Source: Pontibacter rufus (GTDB lineage Bacteria > Bacteroidota > Bacteroidia > Cytophagales > Hymenobacteraceae). Taken from it: 64,000 nucleotides of DNA. Each line of letters begins with the position of its first letter. Positions within the stretch are counted from its first letter, which is position 1. The DNA is taken from assembly GCF_015694705.1 (NCBI RefSeq), contig NZ_JADQDR010000015.1:36610-100609 (forward strand), read 5' to 3'. The notes beneath the pieces were generated by a model, which did not search any database, was not told the DNA's origin, and was given only the letters and a program-made list of their open reading frames with translations. A program made the translations under genes and the position numbers. Of this stretch, positions 1 through 9,548 are shown piece after piece.

Positions 1-1621
1 TCACCATACGCTCCCGGATAGGGTCGATAGGAGGATTGCTTACCTGTGCAAACAGCTGCTTAAAGTAATGCGACAGGTGCTGGCTCTGGTTGGAAAGTAT
101 AGCCAGCGGTGTGTCGGCGCCCATGGAGCCGATGGGCTCTTTGCCGCCCCCGGCCATAGGCGCAATCACCACTTTCAGATCTTCTGAAGTATAGCCGTAT
201 ACCTGCTGGCGCTGCAACAGGGTGTCCTCCTGCAGTTCAAAAGCGGGTACTCTGGGCGGCAGCATCTCGCGCAGTTTCAGGCGATTGTGGCGCACCCATT
301 CCATGTATGGCCTGCGGCAGGCTACTTTATCTTTAATTTCTTCGTCTTCGATAACCCTGCCCTGCTCCAAATCCACTATAAACATTTTGCCGGGCTGCAG
401 GCGGCCCTTCTTTATCACTTTAGCAGGGTCTACGGGCAGTGCGCCGGCCTCCGAGGCCATGATAACGGTGCCATCAGAGGTGATGCAGTAACGGCAGGGA
501 CGCAGGCCGTTACGGTCGAGCATGGCTCCTACCATTTTGCCGTCCGTAAAGCAGATCGCCGCCGGGCCGTCCCAGGGTTCCATCAGCGAGGCATGAAACT
601 TATAAAAGTCCTTCTTCACCGGCGACATCAGGTCGTTGTGTTCCCAGGCTTCGGGCACCATCATCATCAGGGCATGCGGCAGCGAACGGCCGGCCAGCAC
701 CAGCAATTCTGCCAGGTTGTCGAAGTTAGCCGAATCGGAGTGGCTGGCATCGCAGATAGGCAGCAGCATGTTGAGCTCTTCTTTGGTGAACAGGTCGGAC
801 TCCATCAGCACTTCTTTCGTCTTCATCTTGTTCACGTTGCCCCTGATGGTATTTATCTCCCCGTTGTGGGCAATAAACCGGAACGGCTGTGCCAGCTTCC
901 ATCGCGGGAAGGTGTTGGTGGAGAACCGGGAATGCACCAGGGCAATGGCTGACTCAAGGCGTTCGTCCTGCAAATCCTTATAATAGGTCTTTACCTGATC
1001 AGTGCGCAACTGGCCTTTGTATATGATCACCCGGCCGGAAAGGCTGGCGAAATAGAATTCGCTTTCGTTGCCCCCCATCATGCTGCCCACCGTGTGGGTG
1101 CTGTAGTTGCGGAACACGTATAGTTTTCGCTCCAGCGCATCAGAATGAATGCTTTCATCTGCGGGCCTTACAAAGAGCTGCTCAATTCTGGGCTCATTGG
1201 CCAGTGCTGTTGCGCCTATTCCGGTGCGATCAACGGGCACTTCCCGGTAGCCAAGTATAAGCAGGCCCAGCTTCGCAGCAGCTTCGCGCACTACCTGCCG
1301 GCATTGCTCCTGCAATTCCGGTTGTGCCGGAAAAAACACCATCCCGACTCCATAATGCCCCGGCAAAGGAAGTTCAAAGCCAAGCTGGCGGCACTCTTCG
1401 GCCAGGAACGCATGCGGCAGCTGAAAAAGGATGCCGGCGCCGTCGCCGGTTTCGGGCTCACAGCCACAGCCTCCTCTATGCTCCATGTTCTCCAGCATTA
1501 CGAGCGCGTCGGCGATGGTAGCATAAGTTTTTTTCCCGGCAAGGTTGGTCAAAAAGCCAATGCCGCATGCATCATGCTCCGCCTGCGGGAGATAAAGCGA
1601 GTTATCTTTTTCTATTGTCAT
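1..1621 (-). CDS. gltB: Glutamate synthase large subunit, N-terminal part (partial)
   Basis: Glutamate synthase makes two glutamates from glutamine and 2-oxoglutarate in the cytoplasm (GS-GOGAT ammonia assimilation). About 540 N-terminal codons are present and the rest lies beyond the left edge. After a short propeptide the reading contains HDACGIGF, so Cys19 would be the amidotransferase nucleophile exposed on maturation. Further motifs are ENMEHRGG, HSRFSTNTFPRW, AHNGEINTIR and GAMLDRNGLRPCRY, all typical of the class II glutaminase domain of GltB. QLFAQVSNPPIDPIRE near the left edge is the start of the central domain. The ATG was chosen because it places the Cys directly after a typical short propeptide. 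No small subunit (gltD) is visible in the window. Confidence 0.96.
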   Translation of the reverse strand, partial: MTIEKDNSLYLPQAEHDACGIGFLTNLAGKKTYATIADALVMLENMEHRGGCGCEPETGDGAGILFQLPHAFLAEECRQLGFELPLPGHYGVGMVFFPAQPELQEQCRQVVREAAAKLGLLILGYREVPVDRTGIGATALANEPRIEQLFVRPADESIHSDALERKLYVFRNYSTHTVGSMMGGNESEFYFASLSGRVIIYKGQLRTDQVKTYYKDLQDERLESAIALVHSRFSTNTFPRWKLAQPFRFIAHNGEINTIRGNVNKMKTKEVLMESDLFTKEELNMLLPICDASHSDSANFDNLAELLVLAGRSLPHALMMMVPEAWEHNDLMSPVKKDFYKFHASLMEPWDGPAAICFTDGKMVGAMLDRNGLRPCRYCITSDGTVIMASEAGALPVDPAKVIKKGRLQPGKMFIVDLEQGRVIEDEEIKDKVACRRPYMEWVRHNRLKLREMLPPRVPAFELQEDTLLQRQQVYGYTSEDLKVVIAPMAGGGKEPIGSMGADTPLAILSNQSQHLSHYFKQLFAQVSNPPIDPIRERMV

Positions 1622-2042
1622 GGTCTGGTACAAGGATAATTTACCTCAAAATAAAGGCTGAGGCCTCTGTTTACTAAATGATCACTTTCGATTAGGACGG
1701 GGGTACTTAACACCTGAAGTAAATGGATTTAAAAGCCCTGCAATATAGTATGAGCAGCGCGAAAATAGCAATGCTGATATTTAAATAAACAGACATTTTA
1801 TGGTGTGATTATTAAAAACTACGGGCACTTGTGTCGTAAACATCAACAATATAAGGACAATTTTACAAAAATGAAAAAATATGTTGCTAAACCTTAACTT
1901 TATTTTGTGAAGGCAGCAGAGACAGGGGCTGGCGGCTTGTATCAAAGTGCCCGGAATGCTACCCGTTATCTCTCCTCCACAAAACTTTTATGCCGCTGTG
2001 CGGTTAAGAAAACCTGAGACTTTAACACTTTAAATTATACCT
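1622..2042. other. Divergent intergenic region, gltB / aldo-keto reductase
   Basis: This 421-base AT-rich stretch separates two divergently transcribed genes, so promoters for both must lie here. I see no coding signal, strong hairpin or recognisable operator. A TATTTTG sequence near 1903 resembles the Bacteroidota -7 element (TAnnTTTG) but is one base short. Confidence 0.5.
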
Positions 2043-3071
2043 ATGAAATACAACTTACTGGGCGATACAGGCGTGCTGGTTTCGGAGCTCTGCCTGGGCA
2101 CCATGACGTTTGGCGGCAAAGGCTACTGGGAAGCCATAGGCCAGCAACAACAGGAAGAAGTAAACGAGCTTCTGAAGACTGCCGTAGATGCGGGCATTAA
2201 TTTTATAGATACCGCCAATGCTTATTCTTTCGGACAGTCGGAGGAGCTGCTGGGCAAAGGACTACGGCAGAACGGCCATGCACGCAACGAGCTTTTTATC
2301 GCTACCAAAGTGCGCAGCCGCATGGCTGAAGGCGTAAACCAGGTCGGCTTGTCGCGCTACCACGTGTTTCAGTCGGTGGAGGACAGCCTGCAGCGCCTGC
2401 AAATGGACCACATCGATCTGCTGTATGTGCACGGCGTGGATGCGGCCACCTCGGTAGAGCAGATCATGCACACGCTGCACGATCTGGTGGTGTCGGGCAG
2501 GGTGCGCTACATTGGCGTCTGCAACTGGCCTGCGTGGATGGTGATGAAAGCCCAGGATATAGCCCGAAAGCATGGCTGGCATGAGTTTATCGGGATGCAG
2601 TATTTCTACTCCATCGCCAACCGCGACTCGGAGCACGACCTGCTACCGTTGGCCCAGGATCAGCACCTGGCCTTTATGCCCTGGAGCCCGCTGGCCGGCG
2701 GTTTTGTATCGGGCAAGTATACGCGCGACAACCAGAACACCGGCGGCGGTTCGCGCCGTGACAGCTTCGATTTTCCGATCATCGACAAAGAAAAAGCCTA
2801 CGACATTATTGATGTACTGCAAGCAGTAGCCGAAGTCCACGACGTGTCAGCCGCCGAAATTGCACTGGCCTGGGTACGTCAGCAGCAGGGAGTGACCAGC
2901 ACCATTATCGGGGCAAAGCGCGCAGATCAACTCACCTCTAATATACATTCTACCCAAATACAACTTAGCGCGGAAGAACTGCAGAAACTGAATGAGGTAA
3001 GTGCGCCACCTAAAACCTATCCCGGCTGGATGGTGGAGCGCCAGATGGGTAACCGCTATCCCGAATCATAA
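2043..3071 (+). CDS. Aldo/keto reductase
   Basis: Cytoplasmic NADPH-dependent oxidoreductase of the aldo/keto reductase superfamily, a single TIM barrel of 342 residues. The catalytic tetrad is readable: Asp in FIDTANAYSFG, Tyr in the same segment, Lys in FIATKV, and His in LLYVHGVD. The C-terminal cofactor region is STIIGAKRADQLTSNI. The opening MKYNLLGDTGVLVSELCLG is characteristic of the YajO/YakC-like branch that reduces aldehydes and ketones; the physiological substrate cannot be told from sequence. It stands alone, divergent from gltB, and is followed by 436 bases without a gene. The ATG gives the standard N-terminus. Confidence 0.93.
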   Translation: MKYNLLGDTGVLVSELCLGTMTFGGKGYWEAIGQQQQEEVNELLKTAVDAGINFIDTANAYSFGQSEELLGKGLRQNGHARNELFIATKVRSRMAEGVNQVGLSRYHVFQSVEDSLQRLQMDHIDLLYVHGVDAATSVEQIMHTLHDLVVSGRVRYIGVCNWPAWMVMKAQDIARKHGWHEFIGMQYFYSIANRDSEHDLLPLAQDQHLAFMPWSPLAGGFVSGKYTRDNQNTGGGSRRDSFDFPIIDKEKAYDIIDVLQAVAEVHDVSAAEIALAWVRQQQGVTSTIIGAKRADQLTSNIHSTQIQLSAEELQKLNEVSAPPKTYPGWMVERQMGNRYPES

Positions 3072-3507
3072 AGATCAGTCTAGGTATAGCCTGCGCTAAA
3101 GCTTACGTGCGGCAAGGCTATACTTACCTTTGGTCACTTATCTTTCCTCAGGTTCGGAAGGATACCTTTTATAGTTATACTAGCTATACTTAACAGTTTA
3201 TCTATTTAAGGCAGCAGGTGACATGCTGTACCGGGCAGCTGAAGCCGCTGGGTTGTCATTTTATCCGGCAGCCGCTGCCGGTATTTATGAGCATACAGAT
3301 GCTCCGGATCGGATAGGAAAACCACATCAATGTTTACACCTTTATTTATAAAGAACATGACGAGGTGCTGCATCCTATATAAAATCAGGCTAACTTTGCC
3401 CGGATTTAACCTGAACAGCCTGCAACCAGCAGGCTGCCGTACCTGCACTTTACCAGGCATCAGCCTTGGTTTTATGTTTTTATCACTATAAAGCGCATAC
3501 AGAATAC
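3072..3507. other. Intergenic region upstream of efflux operon
   Basis: 436 bases without a convincing gene. It contains two TATACTT heptamers (near 3117 and 3186) and a TACCTTTG match to the Bacteroidota -7 element at 3125-3132. That match is far (about 375 bases) from the tolC start, so its relevance is unclear. A 103-codon open frame on the minus strand here has no protein-like features and was not called. Confidence 0.4.
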
Positions 3508-4839
3508 ATGAATGCAACGAAATGTTTTATGCCGCTGCTACTGGGGCTCCTGCTCTACCCTGCTTCCCTATTAATGGCGCAAACGAACGCCGCGCTCCCC
3601 AATGACTCCCTTACGCTGGACCAGTGCGTGGCTTATGCCCTTAAAAACAGGGCTGCCGTGGAGCAGGCCCTGATAGATGAGGCCATTGGCGAGCGGGAAA
3701 TCAAAGCAAACCTTGCCGGCTGGCTCCCGCAGGTTTCTGCAAAATATGGCGGCACCCACCTCTTTAAATTGCAGCAGCAGCCGTTTGCAGGCGAGATTCG
3801 CACGTTAGGCCAGAAGTATACTTCTAATGTTTTGCTGGAAGCTACCCAGACGCTATACAGCAGCGAGTTGCTGCTAGCCTCCAAGGCAGCACGCTATACC
3901 CGGCAGCAACTGGATCTGGACATCCGCCAGAATAAAATAAATACGGTGGTAGATGTCAGCAAGGCTTTTTACGATGTTCTGCTGACGCAGGAACAACTCC
4001 GGATTCTGGATGAAAACCTGGCCAGGCAGGAAAAGCAGTACAACGATGCCCGCAGCCGGTTTGAGGTTGGCCTGGTGGATAAAACAGATTACCAGCGTGC
4101 CGCTATTACGCTGGCCAATATCCGCAGCGACCGCAACAGGGCGCAGGCAAGTATAAAAGCGAAGTATGCCCTGCTGAAGCAACTGATGGGCTACCCGATA
4201 GAGGCAGACCTGGAAGTGGCCTACAACTATAATGTGATGCAACAGGCCGTACTGGTGGACACAACCGAAGTAGTTAACTTTGGTAACAGAATTGAGCTGC
4301 AGCAGTTGCAGACGCAGCAGCAGTTGCAGCAACTCAACACTGCCTATTACAAATGGAACTTCCTGCCTACCATATCTTCCTACATCAACTATAACTGGCT
4401 ATTTTTTAGTGATACGTTCGCTGGTCTCTACAGCCAGGCTTATCCTACTTCGGGCGTTGGACTGCAGGCATCCATCCCCATTTTTCAGGGCACCAGAAGA
4501 ATTCAGAACCTTAAGATTGCCCAATTACAGGAAAAGCGCCTGGAGGTGGAAGCAGAAAATATGCGCAAAGCCATCAATACCGAATACCAGGCAGCGCTGG
4601 CCAACTATAAAAGCAATTATTATGAATGGATAACGCTGCGCGACAATGCACAACTGGCCCAGGAAGTATACGACATCATCAGGCTACAGTACAACGAGGG
4701 CATCAAAGCATATGTAGACCTGGTAGTGGCAGAAACAGACCTCCGCACGGCACAGCTTAACTATTATAATGCGCTCTATGATGTGCTGGCCAGCAAGCTG
4801 GACTATCAACGCGCTTTAGGTACGATAAATATCCAATAA
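3508..4839 (+). CDS. TolC-family outer membrane efflux channel
   Basis: Outer-membrane component of an RND-type tripartite efflux pump, forming the trimeric barrel and periplasmic tunnel that exports substrates. The 443-residue protein begins with a signal peptide ending near MAQ and carries the two repeated OEP halves. One starts at LTLDQCVAYALKNR and the second is in the C-terminal half (IFQGTRRIQNLKIAQLQEKRLEVEAE, then LVVAETDLRTAQLNYYNALYDVLASKLDYQRALG). The ATG at 3508 is preferred over an in-frame ATG 14 codons upstream because it opens directly into the signal peptide. It is first in the operon, 17 bases before the adaptor gene. Confidence 0.92.
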   Translation: MNATKCFMPLLLGLLLYPASLLMAQTNAALPNDSLTLDQCVAYALKNRAAVEQALIDEAIGEREIKANLAGWLPQVSAKYGGTHLFKLQQQPFAGEIRTLGQKYTSNVLLEATQTLYSSELLLASKAARYTRQQLDLDIRQNKINTVVDVSKAFYDVLLTQEQLRILDENLARQEKQYNDARSRFEVGLVDKTDYQRAAITLANIRSDRNRAQASIKAKYALLKQLMGYPIEADLEVAYNYNVMQQAVLVDTTEVVNFGNRIELQQLQTQQQLQQLNTAYYKWNFLPTISSYINYNWLFFSDTFAGLYSQAYPTSGVGLQASIPIFQGTRRIQNLKIAQLQEKRLEVEAENMRKAINTEYQAALANYKSNYYEWITLRDNAQLAQEVYDIIRLQYNEGIKAYVDLVVAETDLRTAQLNYYNALYDVLASKLDYQRALGTINIQ

Positions 4840-4856
4840 TCAGCAAAGAAGAAACA

Positions 4857-6008
4857 ATGAAGCTACATTACGCATGGCTGCTGGCCGCCATTATGAGCCC
4901 GGCTATACTTGCCTCCTGCGGCGGGAAAGAAAATGCACAGCAGCAGCAGAACCCCGCTGCCATGGCTGTTCCGGTAAATGCTTACGAGGTAAAAAAACAG
5001 GACGTAACCGGCACCGATACTTATCCGGGCACCGTGGTACCGCTGCAGGAAGTGGAGTTGAGGCCACAGGTATCCGGCTATATCACTGACATTTATGTGC
5101 AGGACGGGCAGCGCGTTACCAAAGGCCAGAAGATGTATGAGATAGACCGCACCCGCTACGAAGCAGCTTACCGGCAGGCCCAGGCCAACCTGCAAAGCGC
5201 CCAGGCCAACCTCGAGAAATTCCAGAAGGACTTGGAGCGCTACGAAACCCTGGAAGCTAAAGAAGCCATTGCCAGGCAGCAGGTAGATTATGCCCGCACC
5301 AACGTGCAGACGGCCAAAGCGCAGGTTGCCGCAGCGCAGGCACAGGTAAGCAGCGCCGCCAACGAACTGGGTTATGCCGTTATCAATGCCCCTTTTGATG
5401 GCGTAATCGGTATCTCTAATGTAAGAGTCGGCGCGCAGGTGTCGCCGGGCCAGCCGCTGCTCAACACTATTTCTTCCATGCAGCCCATTGCAGTGGACTT
5501 TGTGATAAACGAGCAGGAAGTAGGGCGTTTCACCAATTATTTAAGCAATCCCAAATCGCAACCGGATTCGCTTTTTACCATCGCGCTGAATAACGGCGAA
5601 GTATACCCGCATGTTGGCAAGCTCATCACAGTAGACAGAGCCATCGGGCGGCAATCCGGCACCACAACTGTGCGTGTAGAGTTCCCGAACCCTGACCGCC
5701 GGCTGATACCGGGCATGACGGTAAATGTGCGCGTTTTGAACCAGGACATCGGGGAGCAGCTGGTTATACCTTACAAAGCCGTAACAGAGCAGCTTGGCGA
5801 ATACTTTGTGTATGTCATCCAGGGCGATTCGGTGCATCAGCAGAACGTGCAGCTCGGCACCCGCTTCAGCGGCAACGTAGTAGTGCGCGAGGGCCTGGAA
5901 CCGGGCCAGGACATTGTGCTGGAAGGCATCCAGAAGCTGCGCGAAGGCGCCAAAGTACAGGTGGGCACCGCCCAGGAAGCGCCACAGCAGGCTCCTGCAA
6001 AACAGTAA
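4857..6008 (+). CDS. RND efflux periplasmic adaptor lipoprotein (AcrA/MexA-like)
   Basis: Membrane fusion protein linking the inner-membrane pump to the outer-membrane channel. The 383-residue protein has a lipoprotein signal with lipobox LASC (Cys21). It then shows a lipoyl/barrel-sandwich half (VELRPQVSGYITDIYVQDGQ), a coiled-coil hairpin (roughly residues 95-165, rich in Ala, Gln and Glu), the second lipoyl half (APFDGVIGISNVRVGAQV), a beta-barrel domain and a membrane-proximal domain ending in a Gln/Ala-rich tail. It lies between the channel gene (17-base gap) and the pump gene (26-base gap), so the three are almost certainly co-transcribed. Confidence 0.95.
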   Translation: MKLHYAWLLAAIMSPAILASCGGKENAQQQQNPAAMAVPVNAYEVKKQDVTGTDTYPGTVVPLQEVELRPQVSGYITDIYVQDGQRVTKGQKMYEIDRTRYEAAYRQAQANLQSAQANLEKFQKDLERYETLEAKEAIARQQVDYARTNVQTAKAQVAAAQAQVSSAANELGYAVINAPFDGVIGISNVRVGAQVSPGQPLLNTISSMQPIAVDFVINEQEVGRFTNYLSNPKSQPDSLFTIALNNGEVYPHVGKLITVDRAIGRQSGTTTVRVEFPNPDRRLIPGMTVNVRVLNQDIGEQLVIPYKAVTEQLGEYFVYVIQGDSVHQQNVQLGTRFSGNVVVREGLEPGQDIVLEGIQKLREGAKVQVGTAQEAPQQAPAKQ

Positions 6009-6034
6009 TCTTTTAAAGATTTTCCCAAGGAAAT

Positions 6035-9000
6035 ATGATCTCAGATGTATTTATAAGAAGGCCCGTCACTTCCATCGTCATCTCCATTGTGATTGTGCTG
6101 GTGGGAGTTCTGTCTATGATGAACCTGCCGGTTACCCAGTACCCGGACATTTCGCCGCCCGTGGTATCGGTTTCGGCCAACTATACGGGCGCTGATGCGC
6201 TTACGGTTGAGCAAACGGTGGCCACACCCGTGGAGACGCAGATTAACGGTACGCCGGGCATGGCCTACATTACCTCTACCAACACCAGCACCGGCCAGAT
6301 GAACATGGCTGTAACTTTTGAGGTAGGCACCGATATTGATATTGCCACGCTGGATGTGCAGAACCGGGCAAGTATAGCTGCGCCCAGCCTGCCGGAAGAG
6401 GTGCGCCGCCTGGGTGTAACCGTGCGCAAGCGTAACCCCAGCATCATGATGGTAATCGGTATTTACTCGCCGAAAGGAACCCATGACATTCAGTACCTGG
6501 ATAACTATACCAACATTTTTGTGCGGGAGGCGCTGCTGCGTGTACCGGGTGTAGGCGATATCAATGCGCTGGGCCAGGACTTTAGCATGCGTATCTGGCT
6601 GAAACCTGATAAGATGGCGCAATACAGCATCAGCGCCAGCGAGATAACGGCTGCCATACAGGAACAAAACCTGCAGGTAGCAGCCGGCACGGTGGGCGCC
6701 AAGCCGCAATACGATGATCAGGCTTTTCAGTACCCGATAACCGTAACAGGCCGCCTGCAGACACAGGAAGAGTTCGGCAACATCATTATCCGCACAAATC
6801 CTGCCGACGGTACGCTGGTATACTTAAGGGATGTGGCCCGCATTGAGTTCGGCCGGTTTGACTATGGCCGGGCTGCAACCATCAACGGCGAGCCGTCGGC
6901 TATCCTGCTTTTGTACCAGGCGCCCGGCAGCAATGCCCTCGCCACGGCCGAAGGCATCTACGCCGCTCTGGATGAACTGAAAAAATCTTTCCCGGCTGAC
7001 GTAGACTATGTGGTGTCGTTCGAGACGGTATCGGTCGTGCAGGTGTCTATCAACGAGGTAGTGCATACGTTGGTGGAGGCACTTATACTTGTTATCATTG
7101 TGGTGTTCCTGTTCCTGCAAAGCTGGCGGGCCACCCTCATTCCGGTGCTGGCCATCCCGGTTTCTATCGTGGGCACGTTCATCTTCTTTATCCCCCTCGG
7201 CTTCACCATCAACACACTCACCCTGTTCGGCTTTGTGCTGGCCATTGGTATTGTGGTGGATGATGCCATTGTGGTGGTCGAAGCCGTGCAGCATTATATC
7301 GATCAACAGGGCCTGTCGGCGAAAGAGGCCACACGCAAGGCCATGAAGGACATTACGGCTCCCGTAATCGCCATTGCGCTTATACTGGCCGCCGTGTTCA
7401 TTCCGGTAGGCTTTATACCGGGCATTGTGGGCCGCCTGTACCAGCAGTTCGCCATCACCATTGCCATTTCGGTACTCATTTCTGCCTTTGTGGCTCTTAC
7501 TCTCACGCCGGCGCTCTGCTCTCTGATGCTGAAGCCGATGAACGTGAACAAAGACTCCAAAGGGCTGAACAAGTTCTTCTACAAGTTCAACAACTGGTTT
7601 GAGAGAACAACCGCTTCTTACTCCCGCGGCGTACGCAAAAGTATAAAAGCCACACCGCTGGTGCTCATTCTGCTGGTGTGCCTTTATGCCGGTACGGTAG
7701 GCCTGTTTGCCACCAAACCAACCGGCTTTATACCGACAGAGGATGAAGGGCGCCTGTTTGTTTCCATCGAGTTGCCGGAGGGTTCTTCTGCCAGCAGAAC
7801 CGAAGCGCAGCTGGCCCGCATGGGCGAGATTCTGGCTGATATTCCGGCTGTTAAAAACTATACAGCTATTGGCGGGCTGAATGCCATCAACTTCTCCTTT
7901 AAATCCAACAGCGGCACTATTTTCCTGCAGCTGCAGCCCTGGGCGCAGCGCGAGGACGAGGCCGAACAGTTGCAAGGCGTAATGGCTACCCTGAACCAGC
8001 GGTTTGCAGCTCTGAAAGAAGCAACTGTAATTGTGGTAGCCCCGCCAGCCATCCCCGGCCTGGGTAGTTCCGGCGGTTTCAGCTTTATGCTGGAGCAGCG
8101 GGCGGGTGGCAGCAGCCTGAAGGAGTTTGAGGCGGTGCTGGGCCAGTTCCTGGGCGCCGTGAACCAACGTCCGGAAATTGCACGGGCTTACAGCTTTTTT
8201 AACACCCGCACGCCCGGGTACCATGTGGAAGTGAACCGCGAAAAAGCAAAGCAGCTGGGTGTGAACATTGCCGATATTTATGCCACCATGTCCTCCCTGA
8301 TGGGTAGCCGCTACATCAACGACTTTACCCGCTACGGACGTAATTTCAGGGTAGTGGCCCAGGCCGACACGGCTTACAGAATGGATATCGAAAGCCTGAA
8401 GCAATATTATGTGATGAACAGGCAGGGCGAATCCGTTCCGCTGAGCGCCCTGGTTACCTCGTCGGTGGTAGAGAATGCTTCCGTTATCTCGCACTACAAC
8501 CTGTTCCGCTCGGCTGAGGTGATGGGCAGCGCGGCGCCGGGCTACAGCAGCGGCCAGGCCCTGCAGGCGCTGCAGGAAGTCGCGGCGCAGGTATTACCTG
8601 CCGGTTACAGCTACGACTTCTCAGGCCTGAGCCGCGAGGAACTGACAGCCGGCAACAGCACGGTTTATATTTTCTCGCTGTCGATTATATTGGTGTTGCT
8701 GCTGCTGGCCGCTTTGTACGAAAGCTGGTCGGTGCCGTTCTCCATCCTGTTTGCCATTCCGCTGGGCATGTTTGGCGCTATCCTGGCGCTTACGTTCCTG
8801 CCACGGCTGGACAACAACGTGTATGCCCAGATAGGTATGATTACGCTGATCGGACTGGCTGCTAAAAACGCCATCCTGATTGTGGAGTTTGCCAAAGAGC
8901 GCGTGGACCGCGGCATGGAGCTGATTGAAGCAACCATTGATGCCGTAAAACTACGCCTGCGCCCTATCCTGATGACCTCTGCCGCCTTTATACTAGGTGT

Positions 9001-9238
9001 GGTGCCGCTGGCAACTGCCACGGGTGCCGGGGCCGTATCGCGCCAGACAATAGGATGGGTCGTAATCGGCGGTATGTTGGCGGCTACCTTGCTGGCTATT
9101 TTCGTGGTACCAGTGCTGTTTGTAGTAATTACGCGATTGGCCTACGGCAAGCGCGGGCTGGCAGAACTCCGCGAAAGACAGCACCAACATCCCGATGATG
9201 AAGGTGGAGACCCGGCTTACGTGAACCCGCATCACTAA
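6035..9238 (+). CDS. RND efflux pump permease, HAE1/AcrB family
   Basis: Proton-driven inner-membrane transporter of 1067 residues, the usual AcrB length, exporting hydrophobic or amphiphilic compounds. The N-terminus MISDVFIRRPVTSIVISIVIV is the typical first membrane helix. The proton-relay residues are present: the Asp pair in GIVVDDAIVVVE (TM4) and the Lys in GLAAKNAILIVEFAKE (TM10). Two large periplasmic loops (about residues 35-335 and 560-870) contain the porter domain. A short hydrophilic His/Asp-rich tail ends the protein. It is the last gene of the tolC-adaptor-pump operon and is followed after 16 bases by a strong terminator. No adjacent TetR or MarR regulator is visible. Confidence 0.96.
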   Translation: MISDVFIRRPVTSIVISIVIVLVGVLSMMNLPVTQYPDISPPVVSVSANYTGADALTVEQTVATPVETQINGTPGMAYITSTNTSTGQMNMAVTFEVGTDIDIATLDVQNRASIAAPSLPEEVRRLGVTVRKRNPSIMMVIGIYSPKGTHDIQYLDNYTNIFVREALLRVPGVGDINALGQDFSMRIWLKPDKMAQYSISASEITAAIQEQNLQVAAGTVGAKPQYDDQAFQYPITVTGRLQTQEEFGNIIIRTNPADGTLVYLRDVARIEFGRFDYGRAATINGEPSAILLLYQAPGSNALATAEGIYAALDELKKSFPADVDYVVSFETVSVVQVSINEVVHTLVEALILVIIVVFLFLQSWRATLIPVLAIPVSIVGTFIFFIPLGFTINTLTLFGFVLAIGIVVDDAIVVVEAVQHYIDQQGLSAKEATRKAMKDITAPVIAIALILAAVFIPVGFIPGIVGRLYQQFAITIAISVLISAFVALTLTPALCSLMLKPMNVNKDSKGLNKFFYKFNNWFERTTASYSRGVRKSIKATPLVLILLVCLYAGTVGLFATKPTGFIPTEDEGRLFVSIELPEGSSASRTEAQLARMGEILADIPAVKNYTAIGGLNAINFSFKSNSGTIFLQLQPWAQREDEAEQLQGVMATLNQRFAALKEATVIVVAPPAIPGLGSSGGFSFMLEQRAGGSSLKEFEAVLGQFLGAVNQRPEIARAYSFFNTRTPGYHVEVNREKAKQLGVNIADIYATMSSLMGSRYINDFTRYGRNFRVVAQADTAYRMDIESLKQYYVMNRQGESVPLSALVTSSVVENASVISHYNLFRSAEVMGSAAPGYSSGQALQALQEVAAQVLPAGYSYDFSGLSREELTAGNSTVYIFSLSIILVLLLLAALYESWSVPFSILFAIPLGMFGAILALTFLPRLDNNVYAQIGMITLIGLAAKNAILIVEFAKERVDRGMELIEATIDAVKLRLRPILMTSAAFILGVVPLATATGAGAVSRQTIGWVVIGGMLAATLLAIFVVPVLFVVITRLAYGKRGLAELRERQHQHPDDEGGDPAYVNPHH

Positions 9239-9254
9239 CAGAACTTCTGGAGTT

Positions 9255-9304
9255 GGATAATACAAAAAGCCCCGGCCATTTGGTCGGGGCTTTTTGTATT
9301 ATCC
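9255..9304 (+). terminator. Terminator of the RND efflux operon, unusually long stem
   Basis: A 23-base-pair stem (one G-U pair) closes on a 4-base loop and is followed by T-rich sequence. The core pairs AAAAAGCCCCGGCC with GGTCGGGGCTTTTT and the arms extend symmetrically through TAATAC/GTATTA. It lies 16 bases after the pump stop codon. Confidence 0.9.
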
Positions 9305-9548
9305 CTCCCCTAACATATCTGAGAAATCCAGCAAATAATCTTAAGAAAACAGCTCTATAGGGTAGTTGTCATTAATATGTAGAGTTGACATAGCTTAATC
9401 TCATAAACAGTATAATCAACCTAACGTTTCGGGTATAAGCAAAGGCGAATTTTTAAGGCAAATGTGTCCCCGTTTCAAAGCGCTAAACGAAGATAAATAT
9501 TTAATCCACTCTGTACCCTTCCATTCATTATGCATTTGTTGGCTGTAA
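9305..9548. other. AT-rich left flank of the AAA-ATPase island
   Basis: Composition drops sharply here compared with the efflux operon. No open frame of note, no direct repeat at an obvious boundary, and no match to a known attachment site. The short words GCTAAACG and CAGCCAAC (or complement) occur on both sides of the ATPase gene, but they are too short to define ends. Confidence 0.4.

Noticed and set aside
3206..3517. 103-codon minus-strand open frame
   Set aside because: No family, no signal, overlaps the tolC start, and codon pattern is not like neighbouring genes.
6824..8494. 556-codon open frame on the minus strand
   Set aside because: It lies wholly within the efflux pump gene, is His/Gln-rich without any recognisable domain, and is an antisense shadow of a clear AcrB homologue.
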